A stretch of DNA of 64,000 nucleotides from Burkholderia sp. HI2500. GTDB taxonomy: Bacteria; Pseudomonadota; Gammaproteobacteria; Burkholderiales; Burkholderiaceae. The stretch covers positions 1,550,001-1,614,000 of the forward strand of contig NZ_NKFL01000004.1 in NCBI RefSeq assembly GCF_002223055.1, read 5' to 3'. Under the pieces are notes generated by a model. That model was not told where the DNA came from. It worked only from the letters and a program-made list of their open reading frames with translations, and ran no database searches. Numbering within the stretch: the stretch's first letter is position 1; each line of letters starts with the position of its first letter. This document shows positions 7,883 through 16,622 of this stretch, one piece after another. Made by a program: the position numbers and the translations under genes.

Positions 7883-9244
7883 CTACAGCGTGAGCTCGAA
7901 CGAACGCGCGAGCAGCCCCGGCAACTGCGCGCCTCCGGTGGCGCGCTCGCCGTACGTGTCGTCGCTCGCGAGCAGCGCCGGTGCCGCGCCGAGCTGCTCG
8001 AGCTCCGACCCGAACAGCCGGTAGAAGCTGTCGTCGAACCGCATCGCGTCGACCGGCGCGACGATGCGCCCGCCTTCGACCCAGAACGTCGCGAACCGCG
8101 TCATCCCCGTCATCCGGCACGCGATCGGGTCCGAAAAGTTCAGGTACCAGAGGTTGCCGACGTAGAGCCCCGTGTCGAGCGCGGCCAGCACGTCGGCGTC
8201 GGCGAGCGTGCCGCCCGCGATCGACAGCGACTGCGGCGCTTCGGCGTTGTCCGCGCCGTTCGGTGTGCGCCCGTGCTCACGCGCGGTGCGTGCACACACG
8301 AGCTGCCCGGCGCCCCGCCCTTCGACGACGAGCGGCACGCTGTCGCGCCGGTAGCCGTCCGCGTTGAACGCCGGCGCGATGCCCAGCGAGAAATCCTCGG
8401 TGATCGACACGCGCGGATCGAGCGCGACCTCGCCGGCGTACAGGCGATGCAGCGGGCTGCGGGCGCTCGCCACCGCGCGCGCCGAGAAGCCGCTCCAGCC
8501 GAGCAGGCTCGTCATCTCGTGAATGGCGTCCGGCGCGAAATACGCGCGGTAGCGCCCGGGCGCAAGCGCCTTCGGCGTGCGGCCGAGCACGGGCAGCCGC
8601 GCGGCGGCCGCGTCGACCTTCGCCGCGAACGCCGCATCGCGCCAGTCGTCACCCGCATAGACGGTCTTGATCGCGCGGCCGCTCGGGTCGTACAGCGACC
8701 AGCTGAAGTTGAAATTCTCGACCTCGTACCAGCCGCGGCTGCCGGTCGACGATGCGAAGCCGCGCGCCAGCGTGCCGCCCGCGTAAAAGCCGACGAAGTC
8801 GAGCCCGCGCGCGCATTCGGCCACGATTCGCGCGAGCCCGTCCGCATTCGGCAAGCGCCCGGTGCGGCGCGTTTCCTGCACCCACGACGCGGTATCGAAC
8901 AGCAGATGAGGATCGTCCTGCGCATCGCGCAGGCCGTCGCGCAGCACGGCCAGCGCGTCCGCCAATTCGCGCAGGTCGGCCGCCGGATCGCCGCAGACGG
9001 TCAGCGCCGAGTGCGCCTGCCGCGCCCCGTCGATGAGCCGCACGGACAGCCGCCCCTGCGTGACACGCCCGGTCTGGCGAATCCTGCCGCCATTGAAACG
9101 GACGAAGTCGGACGTTTCGCCGGAGAAGCCGAGCAGGACGGTTTCGGTCGGCGCGGTCAGCCGTTGCGTGTCGTCGGCGAGCCGGGCGAAATACGCGTGC
9201 CAGTCGATTCCGGCGCGGCGTGCCATCGGATCGAATCCCGTCAT
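7883..9244 (-). CDS. TldE/PmbA-like peptidase partner
   Basis: Second subunit of a TldD/TldE-type metalloprotease, 453 aa. It belongs to the PmbA/TldD (modulator of gyrase) fold, with Gly-rich barrels and the C-terminal stretch CRMTGMTRFATFWVEGGRI typical of TldE. It has no HExxxH motif, as expected for the non-catalytic partner. In E. coli, TldD/TldE degrades unfolded peptides and removes the leader of microcin B17. The start ATG at 9244 overlaps the stop of the TldD-like gene by one base, so translation is coupled; the longer frame starting at 9481 lies inside that gene. It follows the yejABEF importer genes, which suggests it processes imported peptides. It is a divergent paralogue, probably not the genomic housekeeping tldE. 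Confidence 0.87.
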   Translation of the reverse strand: MTGFDPMARRAGIDWHAYFARLADDTQRLTAPTETVLLGFSGETSDFVRFNGGRIRQTGRVTQGRLSVRLIDGARQAHSALTVCGDPAADLRELADALAVLRDGLRDAQDDPHLLFDTASWVQETRRTGRLPNADGLARIVAECARGLDFVGFYAGGTLARGFASSTGSRGWYEVENFNFSWSLYDPSGRAIKTVYAGDDWRDAAFAAKVDAAAARLPVLGRTPKALAPGRYRAYFAPDAIHEMTSLLGWSGFSARAVASARSPLHRLYAGEVALDPRVSITEDFSLGIAPAFNADGYRRDSVPLVVEGRGAGQLVCARTAREHGRTPNGADNAEAPQSLSIAGGTLADADVLAALDTGLYVGNLWYLNFSDPIACRMTGMTRFATFWVEGGRIVAPVDAMRFDDSFYRLFGSELEQLGAAPALLASDDTYGERATGGAQLPGLLARSFELTL

Positions 9245-10695
9245 CACGCGCCTCCGAAGACGTCGACGCCAGCGAACACGCAGGCCGGCGCGGCGTGGCC
9301 GACACGGATGATCTGCGCAGGCTCGCCCTTCCCGCAGTACGGCGTGCCGTAGATGCCGAACGTGCCCGCATCGCCGACCGCGCGCAGGCTGCGCCAGAAC
9401 TGGGCGGAGATGCCGCGGTAGTTCGGACGCTTGACGACCTGCGTGAGCCGGCCGTTCTCGATCAGTTGCCCGAATTCGCAACCGAACTGGAATTTGTTGC
9501 GGTGGTCGTCGATCGACCAGGACGTGTTGGTGCGCATCAGGATCCCGTGCTCGGTGCCCGCGATCAGCGCATCGAGCGACTGGTCGCCGGGTTCGACGTT
9601 CAGGTTCGCCATCCGGTCGATCGGCGCGCGGTTCCAGCTCGACGCGCGCGAGTTGGCGACGCCCGGCAGGCCCGCGCGCTGCTGCGACAGCGCCCCGCCG
9701 AGCAGCCGTTCGAGCACGCCGTTGCGGATCAGGTACTGCTTGCGCGCCGGCGTGCCGTCGTCGTCGAATGCGTAGGACGCGGCTTCGGCCGTCGGCTCCG
9801 GATCGAACGTGACGTTCAGCAGCGGCGAGCCATATTGATAGTGGCCGACCATCTCCGGCCTGACGAAACTCGATCCGGCGAAGTTGCGCTCGTCGCCGAG
9901 AATCCTGTCGAGTTCGAGCGGATGGCCGATCGACTCGTGGATCTGCAGCATCATCTGGTCCGGCATCAGCAGCAGGTCGCGCCGGCCGGTCGGGCAGTTC
10001 GGCGCGGCAAGCAACTGCAGCGCCTCGTCGGCAACACGCGCGCCGGCGCCATCGAAGCCGTAGCGCGCCAGCACGTCGATGCCGCCCTGCGCCAGCGTGC
10101 CCGATTGGCCGAGCGAGCGCGTCTGCGTGTCGCCGTCGCCATGGGCGACGGCCTGCAGCTCGGGCATCAGGAAGCGGAAGCGCTGGTCGATCCGCACGCC
10201 GTCGCTCGTCACGTAATACTGCTCGGTGTGCACGATCATCACGCTAGCCGAACGCTCGACGATGCGCGCGCCGAGGTTTGCCGCCGCACATTCGTGCGCG
10301 AGACGCTCGATCCATTCCGCGCGTGACGGCAGCGTCGCATCGACATCGGGCGACGCATAGGTGCCGCTCGCCTGCGGACGCGCGGCCTGCCGATGATCGA
10401 CCAGCGCCCACGGCGCGCTGGCACGGGCCCGCGCGGTCGCGATGTCGAGCGCCGCCTGCAGCCCGGCCGGGGACAGGTCGGGCGTCGCGGCATAACCCGC
10501 GCCCGTGCCGGCCCAGGCCGTCAGCATCGCACCGCGCTCGCGCGTGCGCGAAAACGGCTGCGCGACGTCGTTGCGCACCGCGTGTTCGTCGATCGTCTCG
10601 TCGACGATGCGCAGCGACCAGAAATCGGCGTCGCTGCGCAACCCCTGCGCCGCCTGCACGGCTCGGGCACCCGGCGCCCGGTTCTCGTCAATCAT
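9244..10695 (-). CDS. TldD-like zinc metallopeptidase
   Basis: Catalytic subunit of a TldD/TldE-type protease, 483 aa, close to the usual ~480. The zinc motif HExxxH is visible in QIHESIGHPLELD (about residue 255), and the C-terminal Gly/Cys loop GTPYCGKGEP corresponds to the conserved TldD end region that supplies a further zinc ligand. TldD/TldE complexes cleave short unfolded peptides in the cytoplasm. The start overlaps the end of yejF by 8 bp and its stop overlaps the tldE-like start, so three genes are translationally chained. Placement right after a complete oligopeptide importer suggests that it trims or degrades what YejABEF brings in. Substrate is inference. Confidence 0.9.
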   Translation of the reverse strand: MIDENRAPGARAVQAAQGLRSDADFWSLRIVDETIDEHAVRNDVAQPFSRTRERGAMLTAWAGTGAGYAATPDLSPAGLQAALDIATARARASAPWALVDHRQAARPQASGTYASPDVDATLPSRAEWIERLAHECAAANLGARIVERSASVMIVHTEQYYVTSDGVRIDQRFRFLMPELQAVAHGDGDTQTRSLGQSGTLAQGGIDVLARYGFDGAGARVADEALQLLAAPNCPTGRRDLLLMPDQMMLQIHESIGHPLELDRILGDERNFAGSSFVRPEMVGHYQYGSPLLNVTFDPEPTAEAASYAFDDDGTPARKQYLIRNGVLERLLGGALSQQRAGLPGVANSRASSWNRAPIDRMANLNVEPGDQSLDALIAGTEHGILMRTNTSWSIDDHRNKFQFGCEFGQLIENGRLTQVVKRPNYRGISAQFWRSLRAVGDAGTFGIYGTPYCGKGEPAQIIRVGHAAPACVFAGVDVFGGA

Positions 10696-12331
10696 CGGTT
10701 CCCTCTTGCTGCTCCTGCGGGCCGCGCTCAGGCGCCAGCATGGACGACGCGAGCAGCGCCCGCGTATACGGATGGGATGGCGCGTGCAATACGTCGAGCG
10801 TCTCGCCCGCCTCGACCACGCGCCCCGCCTTCATCACGATGACCCGGTGGGCCATCGCGCGCATCACCGCCAGATCGTGCGTGATGAACAGGTAGCTGAG
10901 TTTGTACTTCTTTTGGAGATTCGTCAGCAGATTCAGCACCTGCTTCTGGATCGACACATCGAGCGCGCTCGTCGGCTCGTCGAGCACCAGCAGTTCCGGC
11001 TCCACCGCCAGCGCCCGCGCGATCGCGATCCGCTGCCGCTGCCCGCCGGAAAACTCGTGCGGATAGCGCAGCATCGCCTCGGGCGGCAGGCCCACCTCCT
11101 GCAGCAGCGCGGCGATCCGCGCGCGCCGCGCGTCGCCGGCCACCTGCGGCCGGTGCACGGCAAGCCCCTCGCCGACGATCTGCTCGACCGTCATGCGCGG
11201 CGACAGCGAGCCGAACGGATCCTGGAACACCACCTGCATGCGCCCGTACAGCGTGCGCCGGCCCTGCGTCGTGCGCAGCGACGCCAGCGGCATCCCGTCG
11301 ATCTCGATCCCGCCCGACGCCGGCCGCTGCAGGCCGAGCACGGCCGACGCGAGCGTCGATTTCCCCGAGCCCGACTCGCCGACGATCCCGAGCGTTTCGC
11401 CGCGCTTCAGGCTCAGCTGCACGTCATGCACGGCGCGGAACGTCGTCTTGCCGAGCACCGAGCGCCAGCCCTTTGCCGCGATGCGGTAGTCGACGGCGAG
11501 GTGCTGCACGTCGAGAATCGTCTGCGCGCCGGCGGCCACCGGCTCGACCGCCCGTTGCGGCGCGCTGTCGAGCAATCGGCGCGTATACGGATGCTGCGGC
11601 GCCGCGAACAGGTCGGCCGTCGTGTTGCTTTCCACCAGCACGCCCTTCTCCATCACGGCCACACGCTGCGCGAAGCGCCGCACGAGGTTCAGGTCGTGCG
11701 TGATCAGCAACACGGCCATCCCGCGTGCGGCGGCCTCCTGCTCCTGCAGCTCGATCAGCAGGTCGACGATCTGCTGGCGCACCGTCACGTCGAGCGCGGT
11801 GGTCGGCTCGTCCGCCAGCAGCAGGCGCGGCCGGCACGCCAGCGCCATCGCGATCATCGCGCGTTGCCGCTGCCCGCCCGACAGTTGGTGCGGAAAGCTG
11901 TCGATACGCCGCTCCGGCTCCGGAATGCCGGTGCGCCGCAGCAGCGCGATCCCGCGCTCGCGCGCGTCGCCCGGGCGCAGCCCCTCGTGCAGCCGCAGGC
12001 TCTCGGCGATCTGCTTGCCGATCGTATACAGCGGATTGAGCGCCGTCATCGGCTCCTGGAACACCATCGCGATGTCGGCGCCGCGAATCCCGCGCATCTG
12101 CTGCTCGGTCTTCGCGAGCAGATCCTCGCCGTCGAACAGCATCCGCCCCGACAGCGTCGCCTGCTGCGCGAGCCGCAGGATCGACAAGGCGGTCACGCTC
12201 TTGCCCGACCCCGACTCGCCAACGAGCGCCACGCGCTCGCCGCGGCCGATCGACAGGCTCAGGTCCTGTACGGCCGCGCTCGCGCCGAAATGCGCGGAAA
12301 ACCCGTCGATCTGCAGCAATGGTCTCGTCAT
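10688..12331 (-). CDS. yejF: Oligopeptide ABC transporter, tandem ATPase YejF
   Basis: Cytoplasmic ATPase of the YejABEF importer, 547 aa, made of two fused ABC domains (about 1-265 and 275-547). Each has a Walker A (GESGSGKS twice), a signature (LSGGQRQRAMIAMAL and FSGGQRQRIAIARAL) and a Walker B (LLLADEPTTALD and LLVLDEPTSALD); each ends with the HPYTR oligopeptide-transporter element. In E. coli YejABEF takes up microcin C and helps resist cationic peptides. The ATG at 12331 overlaps the yejE stop by one base; the 897-aa longer frame is out-of-frame sequence of yejE and is not real. The 3' end overlaps the TldD-like gene by 8 bp. Confidence 0.95.
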   Translation of the reverse strand: MTRPLLQIDGFSAHFGASAAVQDLSLSIGRGERVALVGESGSGKSVTALSILRLAQQATLSGRMLFDGEDLLAKTEQQMRGIRGADIAMVFQEPMTALNPLYTIGKQIAESLRLHEGLRPGDARERGIALLRRTGIPEPERRIDSFPHQLSGGQRQRAMIAMALACRPRLLLADEPTTALDVTVRQQIVDLLIELQEQEAAARGMAVLLITHDLNLVRRFAQRVAVMEKGVLVESNTTADLFAAPQHPYTRRLLDSAPQRAVEPVAAGAQTILDVQHLAVDYRIAAKGWRSVLGKTTFRAVHDVQLSLKRGETLGIVGESGSGKSTLASAVLGLQRPASGGIEIDGMPLASLRTTQGRRTLYGRMQVVFQDPFGSLSPRMTVEQIVGEGLAVHRPQVAGDARRARIAALLQEVGLPPEAMLRYPHEFSGGQRQRIAIARALAVEPELLVLDEPTSALDVSIQKQVLNLLTNLQKKYKLSYLFITHDLAVMRAMAHRVIVMKAGRVVEAGETLDVLHAPSHPYTRALLASSMLAPERGPQEQQEGTDD

Positions 12332-13443
12332 CACCGCCCTCCGCCGAATGCCGAACCGCGCGTGCGCGTATCGAGCGCGTTGCGCAGCGCATCGCCCATG
12401 AAGGTGAGCAGCAGCAGCGTCACCACCAGCGCCGCGAACGCCGCGATCGAGATCCACCACGCATCCAGGTTGTTCTTGCCTTCCTGCAACAGCTCGCCGA
12501 GGCTCGGCGTCGGCGGCGGCACGCCGAGGCCGAGGAAATCGAGGCTCGTCAGCGACAGGATCGCCGCGCTCATTCGGAACGGCAGGAACGTGATCACCGG
12601 CGTGAGGCTGTTCGGCAGCACGTGGCGCCACATGATCTGTGCGTTGGTCAGCCCCATCGTGCGTGCCGCTTTCACATAGTCGAGCGCGCGGTTGCGCAGA
12701 AATTCGGCGCGCACGTAGTCGGACAGCACGAGCCAGCCGAACATCGACAGCAGGATGAACAGCAGCCACAGCGACGGCGTGAAGATCGACGCGAAGATGA
12801 TCAGCAGGTACAGGTCCGGCAACGCGCTCCAGATCTCGATCAGGCGCTGCCCGACCAGGTCGGTGCGGCCGCCGTAGAAGCCCTGCAGCGCGCCCGTCAG
12901 CACGCCGACCAGCACGCCCGATACGGTCAGCGCGAACGCCATCAGGACCGACAGCCGGAACCCGTACAGCAGCCGCGCAAGCACGTCGCGGCCGAACTGG
13001 TCGGTGCCGAGCCAGTTGCTCGACGACGGCGGCGCCGGATACGGCCGCGACGCGAAATAGTCGATCGTGTCGTAGCGGTAACGGTTCGGCGGATAGATCG
13101 CGAAGTTGCCGTGCGACTCGATCTTCGTGCGGATATACGGATCGAGATAATTCGTCATCGCGGGAAAGTCGCCGCCGAACGCCGTCTCCGGATAGTCCTT
13201 CACGATCGGGAAGTAATAGCGCCCGTCGTAGCGCACGATCAGCGGCCGGTCGTTCGACAGCAGGTCCGCCCCGAGGCTGAGCGCGAACAGCACCGCGAAG
13301 ATCACGAGACTCCAGTAGCCGAGCGGCTGCGCGCGAAAGCGCAGCCACGTGCGCCGCCACGGCGACGGCGAGGCCGCACACGCGGCGCAGGCCTGGTCAG
13401 TGGTCCAGGCGGTTGAACTGGATACGGGGGTCGACGAGGACAT
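12331..13443 (-). CDS. yejE: Oligopeptide ABC transporter permease YejE
   Basis: Inner-membrane permease, 370 aa. It has an N-terminal helix (about 35-55), a periplasmic stretch and then the binding-protein-dependent permease domain with the EAA-like loop (RTMGLTNAQIMWRHVLPNSL) that contacts the ATPase. LGTDQFGRDVLARLLYG is a hallmark of DppC/YejE-type permeases. It overlaps the end of yejB by 47 bp, and its stop overlaps the yejF start. It pairs with YejB to form the translocation channel. Confidence 0.93.
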   Translation of the reverse strand: MSSSTPVSSSTAWTTDQACAACAASPSPWRRTWLRFRAQPLGYWSLVIFAVLFALSLGADLLSNDRPLIVRYDGRYYFPIVKDYPETAFGGDFPAMTNYLDPYIRTKIESHGNFAIYPPNRYRYDTIDYFASRPYPAPPSSSNWLGTDQFGRDVLARLLYGFRLSVLMAFALTVSGVLVGVLTGALQGFYGGRTDLVGQRLIEIWSALPDLYLLIIFASIFTPSLWLLFILLSMFGWLVLSDYVRAEFLRNRALDYVKAARTMGLTNAQIMWRHVLPNSLTPVITFLPFRMSAAILSLTSLDFLGLGVPPPTPSLGELLQEGKNNLDAWWISIAAFAALVVTLLLLTFMGDALRNALDTRTRGSAFGGGR

Positions 13444-14449
13444 AGCAGATATCCGCGATGAGTTTGGTCAGCAGGCCGATCAGCGTGAACAGGAACAGCG
13501 AGCCGAGCACGACCGGATAGTCGCGGCGGATCACCGAGTCGTACGACAGTTGCCCCATGCCGTCGAGCGAGAACAGCGTCTCGATCAGCAGGTTGCCGTT
13601 CAGGAAGGCGCCGACGAACGCGGCCGGCAGCCCCGTGAGCAACGGGATCGCCGCATTGCGCAGCACGTGCTTCCACAGCACGTCGCGCTCCGGCGCGCCC
13701 TTCGCGCGTGCGGTCAGCACATATTGGCGGCCGATTTCCTCGAGGAACGTGTTCTTGGTCAGGATCGTGACGATCGCGAAGTTGCCGACGACCGACGCCG
13801 TCACCGGCATCACGACGTGCCACAGATAGTCGAGCGCCTGGCCGATCAGCGTCAGGTCGTCGAAGTTATCGGACGTGAGCCCGCGCATCGGGAACACCTG
13901 CCAGAACGTGCCGCCGCCGAACAGCATCAGCAGCAGCACGCCGAGCACGAAGCCCGGCACCGCGTAGCCGGCCAGCACCAGCACGCTCGTCACGGTGTCG
14001 AACCGCGATCCGTTGCGCACCGCCTTCGCGATGCCGAGCGGCACCGACACCAGGTACGTGAGGATCACCGTCCACATCCCCAGCGTGATCGACACCGGCA
14101 GCTTCGAGCGGATCACCGCCCACACGCTACGATGCGCGAAATAGGACTGGCCGAGGTCGAACGTCGCATAGCTTTTCAGCATCAGCACGTAGCGTTCGAG
14201 CGGCGGCCTGTCGAAGCCGAACTGCCTGCGGATCTGCTCGATCTGCTGCGGGTCGACGCCCTGGCTGCCGTGGTAGCCGCCGCCCCCTCCGCCCGCCTCC
14301 CCGCCGCGCGCACTGCCGTGGCGCAACTGCGCGAGCACCTGTTCGACCGGGCCGCCCGGCACGAACTGCGTGACCGCGAACGTGATCGTCACCACCCCGA
14401 TCAGCGTCGGGATCATCAGCAGCAAGCGCCTGAGTATGTATGCCAGCAT
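13397..14449 (-). CDS. yejB: Oligopeptide ABC transporter permease YejB
   Basis: Inner-membrane permease of 350 aa, similar in size to E. coli YejB (364). MLAYILRRLLLMIPTLIGV is the typical DppB/YejB first helix; the EAA loop is about ARAKGAPERDVLWKHVLRNA. A small Gly-rich insert (GEAGGGGGGYHG, about residues 50-62) sits in the periplasmic region after TM1. A strong ribosome-binding site, GGAGGAACGACG, precedes the ATG, and the gene starts 13 bp after the yejA stop. It forms a channel with YejE. Confidence 0.93.
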   Translation of the reverse strand: MLAYILRRLLLMIPTLIGVVTITFAVTQFVPGGPVEQVLAQLRHGSARGGEAGGGGGGYHGSQGVDPQQIEQIRRQFGFDRPPLERYVLMLKSYATFDLGQSYFAHRSVWAVIRSKLPVSITLGMWTVILTYLVSVPLGIAKAVRNGSRFDTVTSVLVLAGYAVPGFVLGVLLLMLFGGGTFWQVFPMRGLTSDNFDDLTLIGQALDYLWHVVMPVTASVVGNFAIVTILTKNTFLEEIGRQYVLTARAKGAPERDVLWKHVLRNAAIPLLTGLPAAFVGAFLNGNLLIETLFSLDGMGQLSYDSVIRRDYPVVLGSLFLFTLIGLLTKLIADICYVLVDPRIQFNRLDH

Positions 14450-14462
14450 CGTCGTTCCTCCG

Positions 14463-16385
14463 TCAGGCGGCCGGCGCGGGTTTCGCCGCCGGTTGCTTCA
14501 CGTACCAGTAGTCGATGATCCAGTCCTCGTATTGATAGGAGTCCGGCACGATCGCCGGGTGGCCGAGCGTCGCCTTGTACGCGATCCGCGCATTCGGCAG
14601 GTAGTACTGCGGGATCAGCGCGTACAGATTGATCAGCACGCGGTCGAGCGCGTGCGTGGCCGTCTCGAGATCGTCGAGCGTGTCGGCCGCGAGCGCCGCG
14701 CGGATCAGCGCGTCGACGGCCTTCGACTTCACACCCGGATAGTTCTCGGAGCCCGGCTGCGACGCGGCCGCACTGCCGAAGCGGCGCGTCAGCTCCGCAC
14801 CCGGAATCGTCACCGGCAGGTAGATGTACGTCGTCATGTCGTACTCGAAATTGTCGAGGCGCTTCAGGTAGACCGCGCTGTCGATCTCGTGGAGATACGC
14901 GTGGATGCCGAGCATCGCGAGCGCCTGCGTGTACGGCAGGATCAGGCGGTCCATGCCGGGCTGGTCGTCGATGATCTCGATCGTCATCGGCGTGCCGTTC
15001 GCGTCGCGCAGCGCACCGTCGCGGTAATGCCAGCCGGCCTGCGCGAGCAGGTCGCGCGCCTCCTTCAGGTTCGCGCGCAGCGAGTTCGGCGGCAGCGTCG
15101 ACGGCTGCCGGACCATCGGGCCGAACACCTCGGGCGGCAGCGTCGAACGGAACGGTTCGAGCAACGCAAGCTCCTTCGCGCTCGGCATGCCGGATGCCGC
15201 GAACGGGCTCGCCTCCCAGAAGCTGTTGGTGCGGCGATACTGCCCGTAGAACATCATCCGGCTCATCCAGTCGAAGTCGAACGCCAGCGCGAGCGCATGC
15301 CGCACCCGCACGTCCTGGAACATCGGCTTGCGCATGTTCATCAGGAAACCCTGCATCTGCGCGGGGCCGTCGGGAAACTCGCCGCGCTTCAGCATGCCGT
15401 TGCGAAAATTCTTGCCGACGTACTTGCGCGCCCACTGCGTCGCGCTGTATTCCATGCGCGCGTCGATGTCGCCGGCCTTGAACGCTTCGAGCGCCGTGTA
15501 CTGGTCCAGGTACAGCTTGAACGACACGTGCGCGAAGCGGAACATGCCGCGTCGCGACGGCAGGTTCGCTGCCCAGTAGTGCGGGTCGCGCACGTAGCTG
15601 ATCTGCTTGTCGTTCTTGCGCTGGTCGATCAGGTACGGGCCGCTCGCGATCGGCGGCACGTTCGCGATCTGGTCGAACGGCGGCCGCGTGCCGTCCGCGC
15701 GCTGCCCCCATTTCAGCGAGAACACTGGCAGGTCGCCCGCGATCAGCGCGGCGTCGCGCTCCGCGTGCTTGAACTCGAAGCGCACCGTGTGGCCGTCGAC
15801 CACCACCGCGCGCTTGATGATCGAAAACTGTGCGTTGTACAGCGGCGACGCCTGCGGGCTCGTCAGCGTGTCGAACGAATATTTGACGTCGACCGCGGTG
15901 ATCGGGTCGCCGTTCGAGAAGCGTGCGGCCGGGTTGATGTGAAACGTCGCCGACAGCCCGTCAGGCGCGATGTCGACGTCGTCGGCGATCAGCGCGTATT
16001 CGGATGCGATCTCGTCCCAGCTGCGCTGCATCAGCGTGTCGAACATCAGGTTCTTGATGTCCGGTGCGGGCGCGCCGCGCACGAGGAACGGGTTCAGCGA
16101 ATCGTAGCTCTGCGCCTCGTCGTAGTTTTCGAACTGGAGCGTTCCGCTGTCCGGCGCATCCGCATTCGCGTAGTCGAAATGCGTGAAGCCCGGCGGATAC
16201 TTCGGATGGTCGTATTGCGAGATCGCCGGCACCGCGAGCGCGGCCTGCGGCATGACGCCGCCCGACACGAGCCACACGGCGCACGCGAGCAGCGCGGCGC
16301 GCGTGGCGGTGCGCATCCGCCCGTGCGTGCGCGTCAGGTGCGAGTGGCGCGGCACGCGTGCCCGTCGCCCATTCAACAGTCTCAT
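14463..16385 (-). CDS. yejA: Oligopeptide ABC transporter periplasmic binding protein YejA
   Basis: Substrate-binding protein (SBP_bac_5 family) that captures the peptide in the periplasm and hands it to YejBEF. The mature part begins near VPAISQYDHPKYPPGF, and the body carries the YejA-type features NYDEAQSYDSLNPFLVRG and DPHYWAANLPSRRGMFRF. A Sec signal with a hydrophobic core (AALLACAVWLVSGG) is clear. Start choice is uncertain: ATG at 16385 gives 640 aa with a long basic leader, and ATG at 16316 (MRTATRAALLACAVW) gives 617 aa with a more normal signal peptide; neither has a convincing ribosome-binding site. First gene of the yejABEF-tldD/E-RND series; a terminator separates it from the TonB receptor upstream. 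Confidence 0.92.
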   Translation of the reverse strand: MRLLNGRRARVPRHSHLTRTHGRMRTATRAALLACAVWLVSGGVMPQAALAVPAISQYDHPKYPPGFTHFDYANADAPDSGTLQFENYDEAQSYDSLNPFLVRGAPAPDIKNLMFDTLMQRSWDEIASEYALIADDVDIAPDGLSATFHINPAARFSNGDPITAVDVKYSFDTLTSPQASPLYNAQFSIIKRAVVVDGHTVRFEFKHAERDAALIAGDLPVFSLKWGQRADGTRPPFDQIANVPPIASGPYLIDQRKNDKQISYVRDPHYWAANLPSRRGMFRFAHVSFKLYLDQYTALEAFKAGDIDARMEYSATQWARKYVGKNFRNGMLKRGEFPDGPAQMQGFLMNMRKPMFQDVRVRHALALAFDFDWMSRMMFYGQYRRTNSFWEASPFAASGMPSAKELALLEPFRSTLPPEVFGPMVRQPSTLPPNSLRANLKEARDLLAQAGWHYRDGALRDANGTPMTIEIIDDQPGMDRLILPYTQALAMLGIHAYLHEIDSAVYLKRLDNFEYDMTTYIYLPVTIPGAELTRRFGSAAASQPGSENYPGVKSKAVDALIRAALAADTLDDLETATHALDRVLINLYALIPQYYLPNARIAYKATLGHPAIVPDSYQYEDWIIDYWYVKQPAAKPAPAA

Positions 16386-16544
16386 GGTCAGTCTGTCCGG
16401 AAGCGTGCGGGTGTGAAGCCTGCACGCAATCGATGCCCGTGCCGGACGCCGCATACGGCCGCGTCCCGCGGATGGTTCGTGCTGTCACGATCGGATGAAC
16501 TGCACCGCCGCGCGTCCCGGTTGCGGGCCGTCGTGGCACCAGGC

Positions 16545-16590
16545 GAAAAAAGGCCGCCCCGAAAAGGGGGTAGTGGACGTGGAGCGGCCT
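16545..16590 (-). terminator. Rho-independent terminator after the TonB receptor gene
   Basis: Reading on the minus strand, AGGCCGC pairs with GCGGCCT, with an inner CCCC/GGGG hairpin, followed directly by a run of six T. It lies 33 bp past the stop of the TonB-dependent receptor and should end its transcript, so yejA probably has its own promoter in 16386-16544 or depends on readthrough. Confidence 0.75.
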
Positions 16591-16622
16591 GTCCAAAGCC
16601 TGTCAGTGCATCGCGATCGCCG

